Source: Anthopleura xanthogrammica (taxonomy: Eukaryota > Cnidaria > Anthozoa > Actiniaria > Actiniidae). Taken from it: a stretch of DNA of 64,000 nt. The translations under genes and the position numbers were made by a program. The stretch is from positions 12,546,414 through 12,610,413 of the forward strand of contig OZ025216.1 of the NCBI GenBank assembly GCA_964019055.1, given 5' to 3'. Below are positions 54,342 to 64,000 of the stretch, piece by piece; the stretch's first letter is position 1, and each line of letters opens with the position of its first letter. Under the pieces are notes generated by a model that worked only from the letters and a program-made list of their open reading frames with translations, ran no database searches and was not told the DNA's origin.

Positions 54342-55494
54342 TGTACGAATCACTTCTTTCTATAATTGATATCAACTATAGTAGTTGATATATCTTTGAT
54401 AAAATTTGTATTCACATGATGAATTCTACGAATTAATTATAAAGCCAATAGTAGAACTCTTGTAGTGTTTAGTTTATGACAAGTTAATTTCAAAGTCTAA
54501 ATAAAAACTTATTGAAAAATATGAGATTCCGAGAACTAGTTGTTGTGAGGGGAGGGGAGGGAATGGGAGGGGAGGGCTGAGTAGCACGCGCGTTTTGGCG
54601 CCAAAGTACACTTGGTAGTCATAGTAATCAGTGAGGCTAAGATATTGTGCTAAGTATTACGAGCGAACAGAAAACGACAAAATACAGCATAATATATTGG
54701 ATTGTCTATTCAATACTCAGTCACAAGACTTTTTATTATTATTTTTTCAGTTTTTCTACTTCCTTGCTGGCTTTTCATTTGTCCTCATGATCTCTTCTTC
54801 ATACTGAAACAGTACTTCAAATAACCATGACAACAAGCTGTAGTTCCAGGCGTTTGGAGTTTCGGCTCTCATTCAAATTTCCAAGGGTCTGAGTTGGATT
54901 CTGTTTTGACTGACGCCGTCTAAGCCAAAACCTAATAACATGCAGTTAAAAATGAGCGTAAAGTAGTCTGAAAGAAAAGGACACGGTATTAGGTTTATTT
55001 AGAAGATTACTCAATACTATTTAAACGTTACCGAGAGCAGTAGTTGTCTCGTGATGTTTGCCGTATTTGAAACAGGAAGCAGATGGAAGAACCTGCTAGA
55101 AAAACCAACCAACCAAGAAATCAAGGAATGCCAATATTACAGATGACTGCCTTTTAACTTTTGCAGTCGGTTTCACATTACTTTCCCGATCGGTTTCCGA
55201 ACTAACTTCGGAAATAGTCCACTCTAGGGATGTGCTTCGCTTGTCATGCACAAGATTCGATCGTGACAGGACAAAAGAACAAATTTAATTTAGCACGGAG
55301 CCTCGTACTGAAACCTTTGTGCGTGACGTGACAAACGAAGCATATCTCGGAATTAGGGCGACCAACTTCGGAACTTTAAAACGCTAAACATCCCAATGAA
55401 GGTGTAAACTTGATTATATAGTTAACTCTGAGTCTGTCTTTTTACTAAACATCAGTTTGTGATTTAGGTGATTCCAGTTAAAAACAAGAACTTT

Positions 55495-55576
55495 CTTTCT
55501 TTCTTTCTTCCTTCCTTCCTTCCTTTCTTTCAGTTCTTTCTTTCTTTCTTCTTTCCTTTCTTTCTTTCTTTCTTTT
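55495..55576. repeat. TTCT/TTCC microsatellite
   Basis: Mixed TTCT and TTCC tetranucleotides run for about 80 bp. Confidence 0.9.
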
Positions 55577-56989
55577 TCTCATTTATCTTACACACTGAAA
55601 CAGGTGTCTAGCTCATCAAGCTACCTCACACTACACTCAATATCCATATCTAAGTTATTTGTTTAATGGTGTGGAGGGTCGTCGTGTGGCTCAGAGTTCG
55701 TTAGATGCTGCAGAATTAGAATACATACATACATAAACTTTATTGAATCACCCCCAACGGCTCTTCCGACTCTAATAAAAATATACTTTAAAAGGGATCT
55801 AAAATATATTATAATCTAAATTGTTTTATATACCCTGCATATTGGTTTTCATAGCCCGACGACGTTAAAAATATATGTTGTCCTTTATCAACTACGTACA
55901 TGATATTAAAGAAATAAAAGACTAGTTGAGTAGTTTAATAATGAATAGTAAGCATAATATATAGTAGTAATAATATATAATATATAATATATGTTTTTCT
56001 TTTGTCGGTCGCTAAGTTCACGGGCAAAATAGATTCACTATACCAGAATCCTTTTCGTAGTTCATTTTGTTAGCCTATTATCACCATATTATCTTGCTGA
56101 TAACCAAGGCGCTAAAAAACTTGAAAACATGAATCAGATAATGATTTTTGTAGTAGTGTCATCGTTTCGCATACAAAGAGGAACTCAAAAGAATTGGTGG
56201 TCAAGAAATGAGTCTGTCTTCAGTTTGGGAGAAACATGCTCACCTGATAGTTCTTTGAACTCTAGAACGACATTTAAGTATAAAAACTCTTCTATTTCCT
56301 CTCTCTTGTGGCCCAATTTCTTTTTGTTAAAAGCTAAGCTAAATACTTAGATATACGCTGCATACCCCTTGGCAGGGAGGTCCTGCTAAGAAGGAAGACA
56401 TCGACTCGAAAAACGAACAGTGGCAAACGAAGCAACTTACTAAAACACAGAACGAACTATAACACGACAGGCAACAGCAACACTGACTCACTTACCAAAA
56501 ACAACAACAATAACAACAAAACAACAACAATAATAAGTATATGATAGTCGCAATACATCGTGATAAATTATTCATCCCAGGCCAACTGGACGATGTTTAC
56601 CTGCTGTTAAGGTGCATGGGATCAACGCCCACCACCCAGCAAATGTCCATTAACCCCAAATGTATCATACGTCACTGAATTCTAGAAAAACAAAATTCCA
56701 GGCCATTATAAACTTTCTTGGAAGTAGATAATGTTGCAGTATCATCACTTAGGACAGAAAAACATTGCAATTGTGTATCAGCAGAGGATCATGAAAATAA
56801 CGTTATATATTTATGCCCTGCAGTGACCTCTTAGTAGAAGCTCCATTCATATGAAAAAGACAAACAGTTGTAAAAGTTTGGAATTTCCTTGCTCTGTTCT
56901 AACTTCCTCTGCTCTGCTCTGCTATAATTTCCTCGGCTCTTCCTCTGTTCTGCTAGTTTCCTCTAAAACATAGAATAATCAATAGCTTC

Positions 56990-57600
56990 CCGTTTCAAAA
57001 TGGGAAGTTGCATTACAACATCTTTCACAGAACGTGCATTACGAAATGACATTAGTGAGATCGTTGCTTCGCTTTTCTTCAATGCTCTGCTAGTTTCCTC
57101 TAAAGCATAAAATACAAATAGCATCTAATGTATCTATCATAAAGTAACTAATTATATAATTTTCTTATTCTTTGTATATAATATAAATGTTTTAGATTTG
57201 TTTCTATGTATTTTTCCAAATTTCTTTATATTGTAAATCTTCCGTATGTATCTTATCTGAGGTAGATTAATAAAGCTTATTATTATTATACTTCATAGCT
57301 TCCCGTTTTAAAATGGGAAATTGCATTTCGACATCTTTCACAGAACGTGCATTACGAAATGAAATTAGCGAGATTGTTGCTGCATAAAGTTAACACTGTA
57401 AAAATTATGTTTAAGAATATTTGCCTCTGGGATTTCAAATCACGAATATGGTTCAACTTTGCAATTCTTAAAACTTCGAATACTTGATATCTTCCTTTTT
57501 CAAAATAGGAATTTACAATTCGAAATCTTTTACAGAACGTGCATTATGAAATGAAATTACTGAGATTGTTGCTGCATGAAGTTAACACTCCGTAAAAATT
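56990..57600. repeat. Three related segments, tandemly dispersed
   Basis: The text CTTTCACAGAACGTGCATTA (or TTTTACAG version) with flanking AAAATGGGAA and ATGAAATTA/ACATTAG occurs at about 56990-57070, 57300-57380 and 57488-57570. The last two also share GTTAACACT and AATATTT-containing flanks. This looks like an old local duplication. Confidence 0.7.
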
Positions 57601-58099
57601 ATGTTTTAGAATATTTACTTCTGACAATTCAAATCACGAATATAGGACTTGCGTAACTAAACACCAAAAAGCTTTTGCAGCTGGTAGAAACAGAAACCCT
57701 GCAAAGATATGATATCCTGAGTTATAAATTGCAAGTAGTTCCTGTAATTCCTAGAAAAAGTATTTGTCCCACTACCGATGTTGTGCTCTCCTGCCCGAAG
57801 GATCCAGAAGATTTAAAAAATGTCGGCTTACGAGCGTTCCTTCTGAGCTCTGATTGGACGATGCGTCTACATAGCATCGTGGAACCGGAAACCACATGGA
57901 GTGAACGCTCTTCTTCTGGACCCACTATCTATAATACACTAATATACCATTTATTTTGACGTTGAAGATTACCTAAGTGTATCCATGGCAACGGAACTTA
58001 ACGCTAGTAGAGACTGCCTCCGCGCTGTAACGGGGGGCAGCTATCATTTGCAACATTGTAATTCAATTGTTTTAGCGGGATTCTTTCCGCGTAAGAAGA

Positions 58100-58125
58100 T
58101 GATTGGGAAAAAGTATAAAAAGACG
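58100..58125 (+). promoter_or_regulatory. Promoter elements of the second IL-17-like gene
   Basis: TATAAAAA at 58114-58121 lies 131 bp before the start codon at 58245, with a reverse CCAAT box (ATTGG) at about 58102. This would place the transcript start near 58145. Confidence 0.5.
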
Positions 58126-58244
58126 GGCGTAGATGAGATTACTTAACGGTGACATACGAGCCGAGAGAAGAACGTTTGATACCTCATCACTTAACTTAAG
58201 GATTGAAGCCGAGCGCTGTACACGTAACGTTCCATCCTTGTAAC

Positions 58245-60765
58245 ATGATACTACCATTGCTAGCGGTGAGTTTTCTAATAATATTTTTATCAATTATTTT
58301 TGAAACTATCAGATGGAAGTACAGTATATGTGATGATCAATTGTTCGTAATAATAGTTTTTATTGAGTTGTAGTAGTTTTGAGGCTGACCATTGCCTGAT
58401 TCAGTCCATTCTTTATGTTATTTCTAATTCAGTCGAGAACCTGTCAGCTGTCAAAAATAACTTCTTGGAAAAGATTCATTATATGCAAACGCTTCCTAGG
58501 TCATGCTACAATTCATAAATCTAAATTTCAACTAAAAAAATACCCTTTAAAAACTTACTCAAAAAGAGATTCGCGAGTGATTGCTATACCTTTTTTTATT
58601 TTGGAATTGTTCGATGAAAGGATATCGTATTTTTGCTATAAATAGCGAGTCTCTTTCGCTCTTTCTATAATATCCGTACGTATGCAATTAGTTTAGTACA
58701 CGTCAGGTATTTTCCCAGGTCCCGTAAAGTTACACTCAGTTTTGACACTTGGACTTTAGACTCTTGGCAAACATTGAAAAAAGTTTTAGTTTACATAGAA
58801 TTATACATACATATTTATCGTTACTAAACTAAGGTTTATCTAACCAAATTATTTTTTAATTTAATTAAAAAAATTCTGTGCTAACACAGGAAGCCCAAGC
58901 GATATATTTGAGAAACTCTTGTGGTTACTGGACCACAACAGCAAAAATGCGGAAAAAAGGTTAATAACGTCTTTTTGTGCTAATAATAAATTAAATAAAT
59001 CACAAATTTACATTCGAATGTCAATCTCAACTAAGCATTTGTTGAATTGTCTTACATTTTTCATGAACTTCACAAAATATTTTCTTGGGCTTCCTGTGGC
59101 GGTTAGATCATTTGGCGATTAGTGAAGAGTCTTCTGAAAGACTGTTTCTTGACAACTCTCACACTCAAATGACCGTGTACAATCCTACTTCAAACTAATT
59201 ATCTTTTAAATATATATTTTTTCGTTGAAAATTAAAATTTATAATTTTTGTCTCAATCGATTCAGCGGCTGTGATTAATGAGCTACAATGAACCATTCAT
59301 TGACCAAACCTGATGCTCAAAGTATAATTGTACGTAGATAAAAAATAACCTTAACTTTACCTCACAATTTGTTGAAATATTTCTTGAGAGTATTAGAAGA
59401 ATTTACAGATAGTTTTCTCCGATGTTGGTTGTGTCTTTCAGCTCTCTTCAGCTTTACATTTCCGGGTCATACGATTCAAACCGTTATGATAAAACGATTA
59501 ACACTAAGAAAATTAAATTAGAAGAATTAAGTCCACTTGACACGATTAAAATAAAAATAAAAAACCTTAATTTGAATGTATGCTTGGTTGCCTGTGGTGT
59601 ACTTGTTAACTCCGGTAAAGAAACTGAATACTGTAGATTAAATCATGAATGAAACTAAGATGGGAGCTTCAGCCATGGAGTGTCACGCAAACTGTTGCTT
59701 TCTTTTATTGAATAATAAAATAATATCATCAATATATTTGAATTGCAAATTTCTGAGATTAAATTGAACTTGTTTAGAGGTCAGTCGTATCAGGATTTCT
59801 GGATCGGTGTCCTACGAGCACCAAGTTCAAGTTGACTGACAAGTTTTGCGAGCTACTATACAAAATCTCGAGTGGTGATTCCGTAGTGTTTCCCTAGTAC
59901 AAATACCATTTTGCTTGACTGCAGACTGGCTGGTTGTTTTCATAAATATTTTCATAAATTGGTAAATTTGGCGCAAATCACTAGCGAAAAGTCCCCAGCC
60001 AGCAAATCATAAAAAATCGAAGGGAGATATTTCAGTACGAAAAACCAAGCGCGAAAAGGATTGTTGTTGGAATTCGAGTAATTAACTCTCGCCCAATTCT
60101 TAAAAGTCATATATCTCGCGGAATTCGAGGAGATGAATGGCAAACATTTGCTTTACCAGTTTATTTACAAACATCAAGTATACTTCAACTTTTTTCCTCT
60201 AAATTTTTGGAAACGCGTGTTTTTGTATCGGGAAGATGATCTAGAGTTTGGGCAGCTTGGCTAACCACCGAAACGCGCTGAGAGTTGTTTATACTATATT
60301 GACCTTTTGTATATGTTCTTAAAATTGCAGACGTTTGCTTTGATGCACTTTTCCATTCCTGGAAGCGACGCGGCAGCACCAGCAGCCGTTAGGAACTACA
60401 CGGCACTAGCCAAATGCCTTAAAGTGTCCAGTCCCTCAACGGCCACGACCAGGAAGATTCTAGACCACGTGACTGTGAATCAGTATATCATCGTTCCACC
60501 CTCTGGCCTTCCTAGCTCTAACTCCAGAAACAATAGGCAATCTACAGCGACTGTAAGTAGCAATGGCTGCCCCTTCACGTGGAGAACAGACTTTGACCGC
60601 AGCAGACGCCCGCCCATCCTGCTCAAGGCCGTCTGTCCTACAAGTAACGCAATCTGCAGTAGATGTCGCGCAATCACTTATGGTCACCGGGTCTTGAAGT
60701 ACAAATGCAATGCATTATGGGATTGGGCAACAGTGAATCTTCCTGTTGCTTTCGTACGTGTGTGA
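58245..60765 (+). CDS. IL-17-like secreted cystine-knot cytokine, copy B
   Basis: There are two exons: 58245-58265 (MILPLLA, donor GTGAGT) and 60331-60765 (acceptor AAAATTGCAG, stop TGA), giving 151 residues. The phase-0 intron again splits the signal peptide (MILPLLATFALMHFS). The mature chain has CPFTWRTDFDRSRRPPILL, then AVC, CRAITYGHRVLKYKC, LWDW and NLPVAFVRV. The six cysteines at 36, 87, 109, 116, 119 and 133 align with those of copy A, and the terminal C-x-C is likewise absent (AFVR). Same strand, same intron position and same motifs show that A and B are duplicates, but the N-terminal halves have diverged strongly. Secreted ligand is the likely role. The 2.06-kb intron contains broken coding-like sequence. 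Confidence 0.8.
58415..59655 (+). pseudogene. AT-rich broken coding-like tract in the copy B intron
   Basis: Several adjoining plus-strand frames look coding-like but are cut by stops and frame changes: around 58880-59122 (WLLDHNSKNAEKRLITSF), continuing one frame over at about 59119-59190 (ERLFLDNSHTQMTVYNP), and 59460-59652 (LEELSPLDTIKIKIKNLN). I cannot name a family. It may be a decayed mobile element or an old gene, or chance in AT-rich DNA. Confidence 0.3.
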
Positions 60766-61900
60766 CAGCTCGAAACCGGAAATGGTCATCGAAAGTTCTA
60801 GAAACTACAAACAATGTGAATAATATTTTAAAACGGAACCTGATCTAAGCCTGTCTTTGAACTGTATTGTATTTAAATGAACTGTAAAATATTTCTCTAG
60901 TCTACAAACATGAATTATTTAAGCTGGGTCTTCACTAATTTATCTCTTAAAAAAAGCAGAATTTTGTGTCACAAAATTACTATTTTTCCTATGGAACAAA
61001 ATAAACAGATAATATATTCACATTAATAATGAAATGTTCGTTACTTAAATATGAAACCGGGAAACAAGTTTTATTGAATATTTGCTTGATGTAAAGTGAA
61101 CCACACGCCGCAATTATTGTTGCTAAAATCCTGCGCAATTTCAATATCGGCCGAGAAGCGTTTTGCATTTTTTTTTTACATTTTGGAAGTCAATTATTTG
61201 TAAACTGGGGAGCAAAAAAAATGGTTGAACATTTCTCACTTTTGCGGGCCTAGCTACTTCGTATTTCATCGCTTGTGAAACTTGGTTGGTAGGGGGTAGG
61301 GGGCGGGGAGGATATGCGCTATTCGGATGGCTAAGAATGGGGATGGGAGGGGCGGGGTCATTATTTACGATTGGCGGTAGTTGATTTTAGAAAGAATGCT
61401 CATTTAGATACCTTGCCACGATAATCAGTATCATAACCAAGTGTCAGCGTTAACCGCCATGCTTACCATAGTTACACCAAGTCGTCCATGTTAATACAGA
61501 CTTCTCGTACTGGTGAATATGATAACCTCTTTGGATACTATCAGTGGTCAATTCAATAGCATTGGAGTTTTAGTTTGGTAGAAAACTCTCTTGAACCCGC
61601 TTTAGTCTTAATTTTTCTTCTTCCTTTTTTGATGGTGAGATGGACATGACGAGTGACTTACATACAAAACTCACGGTTACTATAATATCTAAGCCTTGGC
61701 AAACACTATTCAACTTGTCTAATCTTTGATATCTATATTTGAAATTTTTGAAAAAACTCGGCTTCCGCTGGAATTCAATGCCATTTTTTAACCTGCGGGG
61801 ACGTCATCTCAATCACTGTCTCTTAGTTCATGGCTCAACCAATGGCCATCGCAAACCATTTAGCTATATTTGTTCAGTTACGTTACTTCAAAGAGTATCG
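60766..61900. other. Intergenic after copy B
   Basis: No AATAAA is close to the copy B stop; AT-rich 3' flanking text runs to 61200, followed by a G-rich stretch near 61290-61370. I see no gene. Confidence 0.5.
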
Positions 61901-61929
61901 AGCAATTTTTAATTTGTCAACATTTTTCA

Positions 61930-63885
61930 CGTCCAGGTCTATTTGAACAGAGATGGTTGCATTAGAAGTGACAATGTGACATAGATATTTCCAATAATAA
62001 CTGAGTAGTCACAACAAACCGATTCTTTCAAAGGTTCAAAGACTGCCGAATGTTGGAAGCTTGACATTTCTATTGAGTTCTCACTTTTATTTGACTTTTG
62101 TTTACTTTCATGGGCTTTTTCTCTTAACCATTGCTTGCCAAATGTCACTAGGTTCATTCTTCTGAGGATTTTAATTACTTTCTTTGATTAATTTACTAAA
62201 ACATCGAGATAACTGCTTTATTAGAACCTCATAAGCACTTCTGCAAACCCGTCAACTGCGAAAGAAACAGAATTCGTACTCAAAAAGATCCCTGAAAAAA
62301 CGGCATGCTTCTATCGTCATTTTTAGTCTTGTTTCTCTTGGTTTTCTGTGATGGTAAGCGTCGTCCTGCTCAGTTAAACGTTTTCCTCGAGGCCAAAGAA
62401 GTATCTCGTTTTCTCTACGGTATGTTCTGTTGATTTTTGTGTACAATAATTGTCAATTGAATATGATTGTTTATGTGCTTTTGGGGTTTTGTGCTGTCCG
62501 TTGGTCGAGTTTTCTTTAATAAATCAAATCATCAGAAATCAGAACCAAGTCTTCAAGCTGTTTGAGGAAGATTTTACGAACGCTCGGCTGCAAATTTAAG
62601 ATTTGTCTCAACGATGCCCCGTCAATGGGAGTGTCTAGACCAAGTATATCTGTCCAAAATACTCCAGTTCCTCGGCTGTTCTGACTTGATATTTCATTTA
62701 GTTAACTTCCAGCAACAAACTAAATCTTTGCAAATCGTATCGTCTTTTTAAGCTTTTGATCTAACAGTAGGGAATCAGAAAGGGTATAGCCATTTTCATC
62801 AGCTAGTCGCACTTAGAAGTTTATGTAAACACTACAACGTGCTGACTCGCAATTATGACACTCAATACGCACATTTATTTCTGAAGGAGTGTCAAGAGCT
62901 TCATCGTTAGGAATTAATAAATAACGATTAACTTAAAGTACCACTAAAATGCTTATTCTTGAAATCATATCTTTCGAGAATTTTTAAACCACCTTCTCTA
63001 CATGACAAGCTCTTAACCGAGTCCATCAACTTTTTTCACGAACTCTGAAGTATTTTATCGTTGCCATCATCTAAAGCACTTTAGATCTTATCTTTTAATT
63101 CATCTACAGTCTTGATATCGGTGACTATAATCTATCTGAGGCTAAGCCGCTCAGAGGGACAAAGACCAAACAAGGAAGGATTCACCAATTGTTTAATGTT
63201 GTCTAATGAGTAATCGCCACTAGCTAGATGTATTTTCTCTTCTAAGTAGTTTATCGGAATACCAAATACTGGATCCCGTGTCATCAACACCTACTTAATG
63301 CATGCGCAAAGCTTTGACTTGAGGCGCAAAGCTATAACATCATGGGAAAAACAGACAAATTGCGCCATTTTTACGTCAAAACTATGCCAAGCAAGCTAGG
63401 GGATCATATTCAGTGAAAACGTCTGTCTGTCTTCTTAATACTTGAAATGTGTCAAGTGAAAGTGTTCAAAGCAATTAAAAGCAATATCAGATTTTGCGGA
63501 TACTAAACCGCATAGCTTAAGGTCAGTCGAACATGAGGTTGGTAGATTGTTAGGCCTGTCCCAGTGCGTTTGTTGTGTGCGCTGCATGTGCTTCCACAAT
63601 ACATAACGCTTTATAACCAGCTGGTATATAAATGTGTACCACTAAACTAGCAGGGTTTGAATGGCATGATACTAGAATGATTTTACTTATTAGTACACTA
63701 ATAATTCCGATGTTTTCTTTTGTTTTTCTTTGACTGTTAATCATTCATTGTACAACTTAGTTTCCCGGGGCAGAGAGGCGAACTCAGTAACAAAGACTGG
63801 CATTACATCTGTAGGCAAGAAATCTCCTATTAGTTTTACGAGCGCTGATTGATGAAAGTGCGGACCCACTCGAATGCTATCTCTC
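61930..63885 (-). pseudogene. AT-rich broken coding-like tract
   Basis: On the minus strand, several blocks read like protein between stops: 63880-63735 (LIGDFLPTDVMPVFVTEF), 63290-63110 (DPVFGIPINYLEEKIHLASG, then LVNPSLFGLCPSERL), about 62940-62525 with in-frame stops (ADENGYTLSDSLLLDQKLKK, FWTDILGLDTPIDGASLRQI), 62446-62252 and 62157-61939. They change frame and contain TAA, TAG and TGA, so no intact gene is present. I do not recognise the family. It could be a decayed element or virus-derived insert. Confidence 0.35.
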
Positions 63886-64000
63886 TTAGGGTAAAAATGT
63901 TAAGAATAAATATGTTAAAAAATATCTTTTTAATACAGATATCGATGCTACACTATACCTGGTTCGTAACAGTAAAGTTGCACCGATGCTCAAGAAACCC

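Larger units (their letters stand above)
53468..58100. other. Intergenic between the two IL-17-like genes
   Basis: No protein family was recognised. Contents are a GCCGCC/GGCGG motif pair at 53520-53570, a hairpin MITE at 54179-54341, a TTCT microsatellite near 55495-55575, a retroelement-like tail near 55728-55800 (ACATAAACTTTATTGAATC) and three related segments at 56990-57600. A 94-codon frame at 57675-57959 shows no known domain. Confidence 0.5.

Noticed and set aside
57675..57959. 94-codon ORF before the second cytokine gene
   Set aside because: No family motif and no signal peptide or splice evidence. Left unassigned.

Overview
The window is nuclear DNA of an invertebrate animal. It has long intron-rich genes with GT-AG junctions, AT-rich intergenic DNA, microsatellites, hairpin MITEs, a Penelope-like element and a satellite array. 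The gene content (betaine-homocysteine methyltransferase, a neuropathy-target-esterase-type phospholipase, a PAN/C-type lectin/LamG protein and two IL-17-like cytokines) suggests a cnidarian, most likely an anthozoan such as a coral. That placement is an inference; no species marker was found. All exon models were assembled by hand from splice sites, reading phase and protein family motifs.

Layout. 0.7-1.8 kb (+): the last three exons of BHMT. 1.8-9.2 kb: no protein gene recognised; short tandem repeats, a 232-bp tandem duplication and a tRNA-like SINE relic. 9.2-12.1 kb: a 108-bp satellite. 12.5-17.1 kb (-): a six-exon secreted protein in which a LamG domain sits inside a split C-type lectin domain; its introns hold long 12-bp and 6-bp arrays. 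19.3-20.1 kb: a short Penelope-like element with a GIY-YIG ORF and near-perfect inverted ends. 21.1-41.6 kb (-): a complete 42-exon PNPLA6/7 gene of about 1367 residues with a membrane anchor, three cyclic-nucleotide-binding-like domains and a patatin domain. Its introns carry MITEs, minisatellites, decayed copies of one catalytic exon and a possible internal first exon.

42.2-49.5 kb (+): a 15-exon gene of unknown family, head to head with PNPLA6/7, with a 0.85-kb heptamer array in one intron. 51.2-53.5 kb and 58.2-60.8 kb (+): two IL-17-like genes of the same two-exon design, each with a TATA-like box; the first has a 21-bp array with higher-order structure in its intron. 58.4-63.9 kb also holds AT-rich stretches that look like broken coding sequence on both strands.

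The genes do not form a pathway. The two IL-17-like genes are a local duplicate pair and the lectin may also act in recognition or immunity, but nothing in the sequence shows co-regulation. The items most worth a second look are the nested CTLD/LamG protein, the IL-17-like pair lacking the terminal C-x-C, the possible short PNPLA6 isoform with duplicated catalytic-exon fragments, and the inverted-repeat Penelope element.
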